Part shown: in pieces, positions 11,914 to 23,183 of the stretch
How the letters are laid out: the number at the start of each line of letters is the position of its first letter
Position numbering within the stretch: position 1 is the first letter of the stretch
NCBI GenBank assembly: GCA_032622095.1
Contig: CP136069.1
Span: 8,572,036 to 8,636,035, forward strand
From: Siphonodentalium dalli
Taxonomy: Eukaryota; Mollusca; Scaphopoda; Gadilida; Siphonodentaliidae
Length of the DNA stretch: 64,000 bases
Reading direction: 5' to 3'
The notes under the pieces: model-generated
Told to the model about the DNA's origin: nothing
Seen by the model: only the letters and a program-made list of their open reading frames with translations
Database searches by the model: none
Program-made: the position numbers and the translations under genes

Positions 11914-12009
11914 CTCAAGAAATATCGCAGGCACTTGTTGCCAGTTGGAAGTTTCCTATATTCATTGTATAGAGTGTTTCAATCGACACAATATGATTCA
12001 ATAGTCCAA
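11914..12009 (+). CDS. Internal exon of the same gene
   Basis: Acceptor TGCACTCCTTGTAG and donor CCAA/GTGGGC enclose 96 bp, exactly 32 codons in phase 0, in frame with the preceding exon. It encodes LKKYRRHLLPVGSFLYSLYR and a short tail. The intron before it is only 94 bp. A possible next exon starts at 12151 after CCTGTTTAG (SWLCSGKYQLVATV), but its end is unclear and I do not annotate it. The gene must continue beyond what I can resolve in both directions. Confidence 0.62.
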
Positions 12010-12700
12010 GTGGGCAAATTTACATGTTGATAAAATTGGAAGCATGTGGTAAATTGGCCATCATTGTAACACTGACCAGTGGGTTGTTTCAAACATGTCT
12101 CATTAAATGTTAACCCGAAACAGTGGCATATATCAAATATTCCTGTTTAGTCATGGCTTTGTTCTGGGAAATACCAACTAGTTGCTACAGTGTTGATAGG
12201 GTTAGGCAGCCATTTTTTGTATTTGGTCCAATTGGGTTCTTTTTCTCTTTCTGAAATTAGTTTAGTGTTCAACAAAATGGCAAAATGGCAAAAAAAATAA
12301 AAAAATATAGCCATTGTGGGGAAACATGTGAAGCGACTAGGCAACCAGTTTTTGTAACATCGGGAGAATGCATATATATATATATGAAACCGAAAGGATA
12401 TATCCTGTAAAACTATTTGTGCGCTGTGATATACTGCAGAAGTTATTTATAGCTGCATGATATGAATGATAGTGATCATTCAAACTCGGAACGCATAATT
12501 TGTTCAATAGTCTGCATTAGTCCAACAACTAGACCAGCTTAGGATCAGTGCTATGAACAAAGTTTTAGCCCCCTTGTTGTGAACAATAATTTAGTTTTGG
12601 CGGGAAATGTGAACACATGCATCATTGTTTATGCGTTTGTGCTTGGGGCCCCACGTGGGATAACAAAACTATTATTGACCTACTTTGACTTTATCGCTAT
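12010..12700. other. Intronic or intergenic AT-rich sequence
   Basis: Apart from the uncertain exon start at 12151 nothing is supported. The segment 12180-12340 is rich in Phe/Leu-coding triplets and A runs and may be a degraded repeat rather than coding DNA. Confidence 0.4.
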
Positions 12701-13115
12701 ATTGTTCATGTCATAACTTGAACAATAGTGCTCAGATCTCAATGAAATTAGGTATGGATGTTCACTACTATGACATTAAATAGAGTTTTCCATCGTTTTG
12801 TTCGGATTTTCTATTCTAGAGTTATTCATCTTTGTTTTCTGGTAATAGTGGCTTTTTGTTCCGTCTAGTGTCTGTTCATGTTGTAACTTCAACAATTGTG
12901 CTGGGATCTCAATGGAATTTGGTGTGGATGTTCACTGCCATGAGGACATTCATTGTTCTGTTACGCTTTTCCATTCTAGAGTTATTCATCTTTGATTATC
13001 TGGAAATGTTAGTTGTTTGGTGCATCCGATGGCTGTTCAGCTCATAACTTGAACAGTAATGCTCGGAACTCAATGAAATTTTGTATGGATGTTCACCACT
13101 ATGAGGACATTCAAT
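12700..13115. repeat. Three diverged tandem units of about 160 bp
   Basis: TTCATGTCATAACTTGAACA, TTCATGTTGTAACTTCAACA and TTCAGCTCATAACTTGAACA begin at about 12706, 12876 and 13035. Each is followed by ATCTCAATGAAATT, TATGGATGTTCACTACTATGA and TTCTAGAGTTATTCATC. The wording 'cataacttgaac...ggatgttcac' is typical of dispersed invertebrate repeats. The 71-codon frame inside is incidental. Confidence 0.7.
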
Positions 13116-13367
13116 GGCACATTTAAAAGTTTTTGTTCGTTTTTTGTTCTATAGTTATTTTTATCACATAATTTGGCCATAAAAGCAGTTTCATAATTAT
13201 CGGTAATAGACACGTTTAATATCAGCGCGTGCTATGACGTCACGGCGTTCTTCAAATAACTTGCGATCGCTGTAGTTTATGATTGTTGTTTTCGATGAAT
13301 ATTTCGCGTTGCTTCGGGTTTATTTGATCATGTGATAAAATGTATCTCACACTCGTCCTATTTTATA

Positions 13368-13460
13368 CGTAATTTATCAACCTCGTCCTCTAAATTCTAT
13401 TTGAGCCTCGGTAAACCTCGGCTCAAATCGAATTTAGTGAACTCGGTTGATAAATTCCGT
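13368..13460. repeat. Inverted repeat, arms about 40 bp
   Basis: AATTTATCAACCTCGTCCTC / AATTCTATTTGAGCCTCGG on the left pairs with CCTCGGCTCAAATCGAATTT / GAACTCGGTTGATAAATT on the right across TAAA. It is a hairpin MITE-like structure without visible target duplication, immediately upstream of the GC island at 13.5 kb. Confidence 0.65.
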
Positions 13461-13489
13461 ATACAATAGAAACTCATGTGAGATCCTCT

Positions 13490-13660
13490 ACTCGTATATA
13501 TGGTAGCCAGCTAGGCGCGGACCGCCTCTCAGTAGGTGCACCGCGCCTCGAGCGAAGGCGCGCGGCGCCTTTCGCTGATTATCATCGCGCCGATCCGCGG
13601 AGCGGTCTTCGGACCTTCGTTCGTCGTCCGTTGCTTCTACTAATTACGTCCGCGCGTTCG
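13490..13660. other. Small GC island with hairpins
   Basis: This 170 bp block is strikingly GC-rich for the region. It contains the dyad AGCGAAGGCGC-GCG-GCGCCTTTCGCT (about 13551-13577) and related GCGGACCGC / GCGGAGCGGTC words. The 62-codon open frame here is Arg-rich and probably only reflects base composition. A CpG-rich promoter or a structured element are alternatives. Confidence 0.45.
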
Positions 13661-13697
13661 GTTTGATTGAATTATCGAAACTAAATGTAGCTTTAAC

Positions 13698-13993
13698 CCT
13701 TTCAGTGCCAAGTCCGATGTTTGCATCAACCCATATTTCCTTGATCATTTTTCAAATTTACTGATTATAATAATGTGATACATTGATGGAATGAGCTCTT
13801 AGTTGTATACGTATACGTTTACATCGAGGTAGGTCGCTACTTTCACCCTTTCAGTGCCAAGTCCGATGTTTGTATCAACCCATATTTCCTTGATCATTTT
13901 TCAAATTTATTGATTATAATAATGTGATACATTGATGGAGTGAGCTCTTAGTTGTATACGTATACGTTTACATCGAGGTAGGTCGCTACTTTC
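13698..13993. repeat. Recent 148 bp tandem duplication
   Basis: CCCTTTCAGTGCCAAGTCCG starts at 13698 and 13846, and both copies run through GTATACGTATACGTTTACAT to GGTCGCTACTTTC. The copies differ at only about four positions. Each contains the palindrome GTATACGTATAC. Confidence 0.85.
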
Positions 13994-15375
13994 TTACATC
14001 AGATGATACGTTCTTACACCAGAGGATGCAAAAAGGCAAATACGTACTTAGCGTGATTAGTTATATACCAGCTATAAAATACGATTTGTATAGGCACATG
14101 CATGGTACACTTGAAGAGACACGGAAGTGACTGGAATTGGAATTCATTAGAATTTTTAAATTCTTCCGACTTGATCATCACTCTACATGCACATGTCTGA
14201 TATGGCTATAATCCAATTCAAGGCAATCAGGGTTTACTAATGTAACTCTGCGCTTTATTTTCTATGTCAAGAAATATACCTAAATCGAGAGCGTTTCACC
14301 ACACGGATAAAGACAATAAAGAGCGTTGTGTGATATTTTTTTCGAAATAACCAACATTGGTTTCAGTCCGATATAACAATGTATAAGGCAATCAGGCTTC
14401 TCTTATCAGTTGCAGTATATCTTAGTATCTCTGTTACTAGTAGTGTTAGCACAACAAAAAGAGTTATCAATAAAGAGTGTTTTGTCATATATAAAATTGA
14501 TATGTATTAACCATCAACCTTCAGTGCGGTGTAACATAGTGCATGATTTTGGTCCCTTTCTTGTATCTGAATAATTGCCTTTGATGCGATGCGATGTGTG
14601 ATTTAAAATGAGATATTGGCATAGTGTGCCATCGCCTTTGTACTATCTTATCATGGGAAATAAAATATGCTGCCAAAATTAAATAAATCCTTCATAGTCA
14701 TGTCAAGTCTGTATAATAAACTATAATTATGTACTTTCTGTGTCCAATTACTCAACATATATCATGAAACAGGTATGCAGTGACTGCGCGGCTAGTAACT
14801 GTGTTCCACTGGTCCTATCCGTCTATTCTGCTATGACGTTAGTAGGTCTTGTGAAATTGTTATGCTGTTGGTATGACAAACTGACGTCGTTACGAAAAGT
14901 ACTGTTTTTGTTCTTTTAAGTGTCATTTTCGCGGTGTTTGGCTAAGCCGAGGGTTTTTATAAATAACAGTGTATGTATGAAACATTCAATAACGTATATA
15001 TTTTATTTTATTTTTTTTAAACTAGTAATGGCTGCGCTGGTATTTGCTAAATAACATTAATAGCTAAATTGTTGATAGTCGATTTGCAACAGCTAATACA
15101 AACAGTATTAACTTATTTGTATTGTGCTTCTGAATGTTTCATACACATTATAGCGTTTCTTGCATATGTTCAGATTATCCGAACACCGCAATAATGACAA
15201 CTTTAAAACTGATTAATGGTATCTTTTCGTAACAGCATCAGTTTGCCGTAACATCGCATAGCAGTTAATCATTATCCATCAGCACCATATCACATTAGCA
15301 GGACAACTTGACTAGGGTGTGTTCCTAAATTTCCACCGCGGATCGATTCGGTCATGCGTTGATGGTTCTTCGTCG
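13994..15375. other. Non-coding stretch
   Basis: No exon or recognisable element is seen. AT-rich unique-looking sequence with a T-rich run near 15000-15020. Confidence 0.4.
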
Positions 15376-15863
15376 TTAAAGGTACTCAACCCGATAAAAC
15401 TCCTCTCAATTACTATTTCAATGGCTTCGGGGGTCAAAAATATTTGATTCGAGTAGAGGAAGTCACCCATCAAAGCTCAGATTTGTTAGATATCGATTTT
15501 AGAAATCTATTATTTTTCATTATCGGGAATTCTTTCTGGCCCAGAAGACAGTCAAAAATTCGTTATTATTACCCACTTGATTATCGAGTTATCCATCCTT
15601 GTCTGTTTGAATATAATTTTGGCGTAAAATCTCGAGCAGGTTACCAAATTGACGGCAGTTATTGGTACTCATCTCGAGAACATAAGAATTTTCAAAAATC
15701 AATATCTAATAACTCTGAGCTTTGTTTGATGGGTTCCTCGATTCGAATCAAATATTTTTTACCCCCAAAGCCAAAGAAATAGTAATATAGGACCCTCTGA
15801 TCGGATTGTTGTTGTTGGAATCTGTTGAGATGGGGACCCTCTTTACGGGTTGAGTACCTTTAA
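15376..15863. mobile_element. TTAA-flanked MITE, most complete copy
   Basis: TTAA-AGGTACTCAACCCG at the left mirrors CGGGTTGAGTACCT-TTAA at the right. Longer inner arms also pair: TACTATTTCAATGGCTTCGG/GGGTCAAAAATATTTGATTC on the left with the complement of GAATCAAATATTTTTTACCC/CCAAAGCCAAAGAAATAGTA on the right. TTAA is the target duplication of piggyBac-type elements. A 112-codon frame (15444-15782) lies inside but has no recognisable domain. Related copies are at 24102-24522 and about 35602-35910. Confidence 0.75.
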
Positions 15864-17719
15864 TGACTAATAATTACGCACGTCAGTTCGCGTCAATTGA
15901 TTTATCAAGACGGGTCAAACGTGCTTAAAGTGACTGTTAACGTGTGTCTCTCAATGCATGTATGTATAATCGAGTTTGGTCACTATGTTCTGACATCTGA
16001 TGATAATATGAACATAAGCTAGCTTAATTAACGAACCAAAGCTGAACAACATGGGTGCCCGTTTGGTGGGGTTGGGCGATCAACTATTTATGTGGTCATT
16101 CAACCAGTAAAACTGCTGTTGTGACATGGCATAGCGGCTGAAATGACGATAAACCATTATCAACTGACCAACATGGATATTCCTGTGGCTTCAATCTCAC
16201 ATGATTGAATCATTTTACAACTGGTACCTCAATTTCATAAAGTTAGAAATATTCTAAATGTGGCCATTTGTTGGTCTAGTTATACAACAGATTTTCCGCT
16301 GAATACCAAAGTTAGGGGGGGGCAAAACCAGAACCCCTCCCACCAATTATGTGGTTCTAAACTCAGCTCATAAATCACCATCTACCGGTACATGTACATC
16401 TATCAGGACTATGAGTTCGAACTCCGTAAAATAACAGAAGCTGAGAAACTGGTGTGAATTAAACTGTGACGGGGTCTCAAGCATGTCTACCCCTGCACAT
16501 CAGAAAAATGCCATTAACCTTATCATGACTAGAGCTCAATGAATTTTTGCGAAAAACTTGGTCCAATGCACACTTATATATGGGAGTCTCCCATTGGGAG
16601 CCTCGCATATATAAGAAAAGACATTGGCCAAACAACATTTGCCTTAACATTGTAAACCAGTGCACTTTTATATGCGAGGCTCACCATGAGAGACATGCAT
16701 ATATTTGTACATGTATACATCTGCATGTATACGAGTGTGCACAGGCACATTATATTTAATGCTGCACCAGTATGAAAGGGTTAAATGGCAAAAGTAGCTT
16801 GAGGGTGGATGTGATCCATCATATCGCAGGTCAATTCAACCAGTCCCACACAATTTCATGTTCAAGTTCTTGTGTACTAATTTATAGCACAAACTCATTG
16901 CCAGTTGATAGAAATACATGATTTTCAATTTTGTCAATAATTCATAATTTCACTCACCTTGCAGTGTGTAGACTATAGTGACTATTGTTGTTATATATTC
17001 TGTCATATTTTCACAATAAAAGGTAAACTACCACCAGGAATGAAAAGAAATTGCAATTCAATATTCATAATTCTCATTTGCAGTAGCAGTAATTGAAATA
17101 CATACAACTGATAAGATATCACTTTAGGCAAATGCTTTAGAATTTCTACAGCAAGTCAGGAGCTTTTACAAGAATCAAAGTGTTGAAAATGAGTTAATGA
17201 AAATCATGAATAATGTAAACATGATTTTACATGTACTCTTGTCCGATCAAAATATTTCTGTCATTTGTTCAGTATAATGGCGGCATGATTGAGATTTCTT
17301 GTACTATAGTGGAATATAAGACAGGGAACACTCAAGGTTATTTAGAGCGAAAATAAAGTAATGGGGAACATCTCTCAGTCTAATACAAGGTCATAACTCT
17401 GGCAAAGGGCTGTAACTCCGAAAAGAGTGCAGACAAAACTTGCCCTGTGAAGGACGGGGTCAAACGAAGGTCTCCACATATACACTGTACCTCCGAACCA
17501 TCAGAAACAATCACAAATTTCCAAGTCAAGGAAGGGTTGTAACTGGCAAATATGAAACTGGTATTTGGGGATCCTTTCCACCAACCTATGCTAAACGTAC
17601 AAGAACACCCTATAATTAACACCCCGAGTTACAAGCTTAAATATTCTTTCAGACAAAAATGTATATGCCTCGAGTGTCCCGTATATTCACAGTCATCTTT
17701 CGTTAATTCATTCGTGACA
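15864..17719. other. Non-coding stretch with a hairpin repeat
   Basis: Around 16540-16700 an inverted arrangement of ATATGGGAGTCTCCCATTGGG and CGAGGCTC words occurs, flanked by CACTTATATATG and ACATTGGCC. A related block lies at 23630-23705 (AAGGCCAATGTATTATCTTATATATGCGAGGCTCC), so this is a dispersed repeat family. The rest shows no coding signal; 17380-17530 resembles the 'gggctgtaactccg' class of dispersed repeat also seen at 21060-21240. Confidence 0.5.
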
Positions 17720-17989
17720 ATGCCAAATAAATGCAGTGTTTTCGGCTGTGGTCGGTATAGTGACTCTCAATTAGATATAAGTGTACATTCATTACCAAGC
17801 GATGTTCGTTTGCGTGACAATTGGTGGGATTTCTGTGGGGGAATCCGTTGCGTAAAATCAGAAACTATTAAAGTGGTTGACGACGAAATGGTCCATAATT
17901 TGTTCCGTCCACTTCGAAAAAAGGTGTTTGAGCACAATGTGAATACACTTGGCCCCAACAGTAGCTACCGACGACAACACACACATTAA
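17720..17989 (+). CDS. THAP-like zinc finger ORF, truncated
   Basis: From the ATG at 17720 the frame encodes MPNKCSVFGCGRYSDSQ and, further on, HSLPSDVRLRDNWWDFCGG, about 90 residues. The start M-P-x-K-C-x4-C, the following His-x-Leu/Phe-Pro and the conserved Trp are the pattern of the N-terminal THAP DNA-binding domain. The closing C-x2-H pair and the AVPTIF-like box of the full domain are not seen, so it is either a first exon or a relic. THAP domains occur in host transcription factors and in P-type transposases. The frame is open upstream to 17552 but without THAP-like sequence. Confidence 0.4.
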   Translation: MPNKCSVFGCGRYSDSQLDISVHSLPSDVRLRDNWWDFCGGIRCVKSETIKVVDDEMVHNLFRPLRKKVFEHNVNTLGPNSSYRRQHTH

Positions 17990-19540
17990 ACAAACATACC
18001 TCCTACGGGAATGCTCATAATCCTAAGAAAAACACCAACTCCCGTAAAGAATATAAATTTGAACATTGGATATACCAAATAAAGAAAAATTTCTAACTCA
18101 AACAAGGGCCGTAACTCTGATAAACATTAGAGGTGTGACTGTCCCAATGGGACTAAGGATACCCCCTTTTTTAAAACACTAAGATGGTTCACATGTCAGT
18201 AAACATTTAGTTAAAATAATAAAATAACAGATTCCCATTGCAGGTACAAAACCCTAACCCCAATCATAAAACCTATTGGGCAAATGAGAGGCCGATCATG
18301 ATCGGCAGATGTTAACCCATTCCTTCGCGATAGTAAATTACTATGATTGGAAACATAAAGGAGAGTTTTGATGTTGAATTAGAGCATACTGTTACGTATT
18401 ATTATAGACCATACATGTACATAACTCAACTTATTGGAATTTATGGGTCACTCGCATTTACATGTACCGTATGTAAGATAATGCACTGGAACAGGATCTG
18501 TAATGCGCTGCACCACCACAGCCTTGGGTTAAATGTGAAAAGGTGACCATGGAATAATTACTTGGTCTGCTTGGTCAAGAGATTGCAATTTAAGTTTACA
18601 ATGACAATGTATCGCATTCTACCAACACCAGCCATCAAGATACCATACTGCTGACCCATTGGTATGAATTATTTATACACCACAGCGGTCAACAAATCAC
18701 AGGCATCGTTTATGCTGAAGACTGGTATCACTATTAAACCAATAACATTTACATTTTTTGTATAATAACATCAGACCATCTGTAGAGTGATGATCTAGTC
18801 TACTTTTAACAGCATGTGATCTGAATTGTTGAAACTGTTTTTTTAAATTAGATACAATAACTTTCTTTATCTGCACATTAGCATAAGAGACATCTGAAAA
18901 TTACATAGCCATATTGTATTAATAGCTACAGTAGTCCAAAGGCATGGGATGGAATTGGTGAATTGGGTTTAATGTCGCTCAAAACAAATTTACCAGTACA
19001 CAACACAATACATGTACGGGTATTTTCTACCGATTAAAAAAAAATTTGATGTGCTGACTCGGGTACCCTTGGCAGAGTTGTAATGGTGTTAGTTTTTCAA
19101 ATTTTGGATTTTTTTTTTTTTTAATTATTTAAACAAATTTTTTTTTTTTTTTTATTCATTTATTGATATTGTGTTTTTTTTTTATAAAATGAGCAAGGAA
19201 TTCAATCTAAAAAAAATTATTTTTTGTTTTTTAATATAGAGTGAATATTTTTTAGAAAAAGGGCCATAACTCAGTTAAAAATAGATCTGTCTTTTGGGCT
19301 CAGACATTCATATGTAAAATTCCGATCAGATAGAAAATGTTTGAGTTATCGCACCATGCATAAATGTCCATGGACACACAGACAGACGACGAGTGGTCAC
19401 TATCTTTATCATACTATGGCATGGCTAAACATAATGAACGTGTCAATAACACTGTAGCTCAACTTGGAAAGGGAATAATTTCATGTGTTACAGTCAATGG
19501 AGTGATTAGGAATGTGGAAAGTTGAAAGGCCTACCGTAGT
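17990..19540. other. Non-coding, with low-complexity T tract
   Basis: No gene is supported. 19080-19230 is a long T-rich tract with scattered AAAT. 18100-18180 and 19260-19400 carry the 'gggccataactc' and 'gacagacgacg' phrases of dispersed invertebrate repeats. Confidence 0.5.
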
Positions 19541-19544
19541 TATG

Positions 19545-20520
19545 CAATGAGTGAAATCCAAGATGCCGCTTGCAGCCATGTTTTTTTGCTGAATGACCAC
19601 AAAGTGACTAATTCCCATCTACATGTCATCAACATCCATCACAAATTTCATGATGATCTGACAAAAGATCATATGACCTGTGGCCTGTGCCAAAGGATTT
19701 ATTCATTCAAAGAGTAAAATCCAAGATGGCTGCTGTCGGCCATGTTTTTGGCCCAATGACCACAAAATGGCTCGTTCCCATCTACATGTCATTGTTAACA
19801 TCCATGACAAATTTCATGAAGATCCGACCAAAGGTACGACCTGTAGCCTGTGCAGAAGGATTTAGTCATGCAAAGAGTAAAATCCAAGATGGCTGCTGGC
19901 GGCCATGTTTTTTGGCCGAACAACCCCAAAATGACTCGTTTCCATCGACATGTCAATATTAGCATCAATGACAAATTTCATGATGACCAGACGAACAGTA
20001 CAACCTGTAGCCGTTCTAATGGATTGAAATTTGAAATTCAAGATGGCCGCTGGCGGCCATGTTTTTTCCCGAATGACCCCAAAATTACTCGTTCTCATCT
20101 AGATGTCAATGTCAACAGCCATGACAAATCTCATAATGATCTGACCAAAGGTACAATCTGTAGCCCGTGCCAAAGGATTTAGTCATGCAAAGAGTAAAAT
20201 TCAAGATGGCTGCTGGCAGCCATGTTTTTTGGCCCAATGACCCCAAAATGGCTCGTTCCCATCTACATGTACATGTCATTGTTAATATCCATGACAAATT
20301 TCATGAAAATCTATGACCTGTAGCCCGTGCCAAAGGATTTAGTCATGCAAAGAGTAAAATCCAAGATGGCTGCCGGCGGCCATGTTTTTTTGCCGAATGA
20401 CCCCAAAATGACTCGTTCACATCTACATGTCAATGTCAACACCATGACAAATTTCATAATGATCTGACCAAAGGTACAACCTGTAGCCCGTGCTAAAGGA
20501 AATTGTTGACGAGTCACACA
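19545..20520. repeat. Satellite array 1, about six units of about 160 bp
   Basis: The phrase CAAGATGGCTGCTGGCGGCC/ATGTTTTTTGGCCGAATGAC recurs at about 19559, 19722, 19886, 20040, 20205 and 20363. Each unit continues with CAAAATGACTCGTTCCCATC, TACATGTCAATGTCAACA, CATGACAAATTTCATGATGA, GACCTGTAGCCCGTGCCAAAGG and TTTAGTCATGCAAAGAGTAAAAT. The array ends in CACACGGACGACGGATACC and a GCTCAACTTTACTTTGTAAAG-type hairpin near 20560. Several frames stay open across units (up to 110 codons), but the repeat explains them. Confidence 0.85.
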
Positions 20521-20639
20521 CCCTCACACACACGGACGACGGATACCAAGCCATGGCAATAGCTCAAACTTTACAAAGTAAAGTTGAGCTAAAAATGTAG
20601 GACAAAATTATACATTTTGCAAAGATTTTCTAAGTCGAA

Positions 20640-21270
20640 AAATGGGGATGTAACTCCACCAAAAAAAGTCTGACAGATGTCATAATCGCAGATCCCCATG
20701 TTGTGGATGTCTGTGCCAACTTCCATGGAAAATGATCAGAAAACAGCTGAGAAAAACTCCAGACAAATTTATGTCCACAGACAAGCTGATTGGAGTATAA
20801 ACCCCCTTCTCCACAACCGCGTTGCAGGGGGTATTATTAATGGACAAAACATTTCCCCCCAACACTACGACATAAGACAACAAAATCCAATAATAAAGAC
20901 ATCCACAGCCAGAGGTCAGAGTAGATTTTATATACCGGTAGCATTCTCTACCAATACATGTTTTTTCATTGTAAATTGCTTTGCAGAAATTGAAAAACGC
21001 ATCACAAATTGCAAATCCAGTTACACTGATATACAGCATGTTTGTTATGGACGCTACACAAGTCCAGTAAAGGGCTATAACTCTGGGAAAAAGTCTGAAC
21101 AAAACCTCCATTATGTGGACATCCACAATCCTGATCTACATGCACCAGCATGCCGAAGGACACCCAAATTGGAATTCCCATTTTTGAGCTGTGTTGTGAA
21201 ATGATAGTTATGGACAGACAGAATGACCCACCGAAAGGAAAGGCAGACTGAGGTACATGTATCACTATAT
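20640..21270. repeat. Degenerate dispersed repeat with long open frames
   Basis: Text such as GGGCTATAACTCTGGGAAAAAG, then CTCCATTATGTGGACATCCAC and ATGGACAGACAGAATGACCC is the pattern of a dispersed invertebrate repeat. Frames of 168 (plus) and 148 (minus) codons overlap the region on opposite strands and have no recognisable domain, so I treat them as incidental. A GGCAGGGG/G-rich run follows at 21340. Confidence 0.5.
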
Positions 21271-21867
21271 ATACCCCTAATCCTTGGTACGGGTACTTTT
21301 ACATACTGTATACATGTACATGTACACCAATCAGTAAGCCTGGGGGGGGGGGGGCGGGATTGTGCATGTACATGTATTTACTCATAAAGTTGGTACTGGG
21401 CTTACTCACAAGGCCCCCTCCCCTTTGCAAACATTCAGTTAGCCTTCAAGTGCTGACATACCATCATGTTTTATATCATTACCGTTATTTTTATTTTGGT
21501 ACTGAAAAAGATAATGTGTTTTATTTATATCATTAAAAAAATTAAGTCACATGATAATGACCAGAAACAGTGACAAGACAGTTCTATACATTTGGAATAA
21601 AAAAAAGCACAGATGCTCAACAATTCCAAATTTTCTCACGCTGAGCCAAACAACCATGGTCAGCCGGCTTTTCCTGGTTTTTGCCTGTAGCCGTGTGCAT
21701 TTGTCTGGAGTTAGACCACTAGATGTTAGGTTTTATGCAATTTTTCAGGTTAAAATATCTGAATGTTCTCATACCGGGATTGGAATATACGGGTAGAACC
21801 ATGCTTTATGAATATACAGGGGGGGTGCAAATGAAAACAATTTGGTTCAAGCGATATATCACATAGC

Positions 21868-22710
21868 CAGGGTTTCCGCTATACCGGCAGGGGGTTCCCT
21901 TGACGGCCCAGTTCCCCTCACCAAGTTTTCCCCTCCTGCGATACCCCAGGACATACTGCATGTCTATAAAGTATACAGATGTTTAAAACTTCTGAATTTT
22001 GTTGGAATACATGTAGTACTAAGGAATTTTAAAAGGCGAATTTATTTTATATCTTGTGAGTGTACACACTCTAAACGCGTTGTTAAATTGAAACATGAAG
22101 TGATCGGAACTGACATCGCTAGAAGCTATGCCTTTGAGGCTGGTTACTAGTAGTTACGTGACCCGGTTATGCTATGCAAAAGAGCAGTATTTTATTCATA
22201 CCTGTCATGTTTTATACCGCAAAATATACTATTAACTTTGTAATAGAGCGAGAGAGAAATGTGGGAGTAGCCGCACCGGGCATCAAGGCATCTTACCACT
22301 GCCCACAAAGAATACTCGTCAGCCAGATATGTAATCAGCCTTAATATATTCCGATTATGTTATCCATCCAAAATATCTGCTGATTCTTCCATTGAGTCTT
22401 TTAACATTAATGGGCATGTTTAACTCGGGATCCAAATTACTGGTGTTCTGTACATCTACTTCGTAAATTAATTTATATCTAATAAATTTACTAGTTTTAA
22501 AGTTACAGGTACATGTATAAGGGTTGATAGCTTGGCACTCGGGCAGAAATGTAACAAAACAGTCTGCCATTTCTACTCTCACATGATTCTATTGGCCAAT
22601 ATAACGAAAGTAGTTCAACCAGTGCTAAAAGTAAAACAGGCTACTTTTACCTGGATTTTTGCCCTTGATGGCTACCGGCCCCATTCCCCTACCCCCTAGC
22701 GGAAACCCTG
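21868..22710. mobile_element. hAT-like element, 843 bp, with 7 bp flanking repeat
   Basis: It starts CAGGGTTTCCGCTA and ends TAGCGGAAACCCTG, a 14 bp inverted repeat with the CAGGG...CCCTG ends common in hAT elements. ACATAGC lies directly before (21861-21867) and after (22711-22717), consistent with an 8 bp duplication with one lost match. No transposase is encoded. A related solo end lies at 9340-9408. Confidence 0.75.
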
Positions 22711-23183
22711 ACATAGCAAATATCAAAATATCAAATAATCTGAAATGTGTTGTTCCATGTAGTCTGTAGAATACTCAAATGTGATTATGTGACTAGATCA
22801 TGTGACTATATATACTGTACTAGTACTATGAAATTATGAAAATGAATGTCAATAATAACTTTGGCAATCTGCCTATCACTAGAAATGTGATTATGTTGAC
22901 ACATTTCTTGATTAAAGACACTCTTACATGATAAATTCAAATACTAGTAGTATCGTTATCTGCATTATGCACTGTTCTATTAAAATTTCATGCAATAAAC
23001 TATTTACAGGGTGGATGTCCAAAACTCACCGGAAAAAAATTCCTGAAATGGAAAAAAAAGGGTGGGCGTCCAAAATACCCGGGTGGGTAGGGAATTTTTT
23101 TTTTTTTATCCAGTTGCAGAAATACTGAACTACAATCATGTTGTGGTGAAAGTACTAGTATTACTTGAACAACACAGTGGAAA
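22711..23183. other. Non-coding stretch
   Basis: Nothing recognisable, apart from a 23000-23100 block with two related phrases, GGATGTCCAAAACTCACCGG and GGGCGTCCAAAATACCCGGG, separated by A runs, and a T12 run at 23097. Confidence 0.4.

Noticed and set aside
15444-15782. 112-codon frame as a transposase
   Set aside because: No catalytic motif or DNA-binding motif; it lies wholly between the arms of a MITE and is not kept open in the other copies.
19680-20182. Frames of 61-110 codons with recurring CQRI, KMAAGGHVFW-like words, looking like a repeat protein
   Set aside because: They are the 160 bp satellite read through; the words repeat in several frames and on both strands.
20680-21204. Overlapping frames of 148 codons (minus) and 168 codons (plus) that might be genes
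   Set aside because: They lie on opposite strands of a dispersed repeat with recognisable 'gggctataactctgg' text; neither has a domain or splice support.
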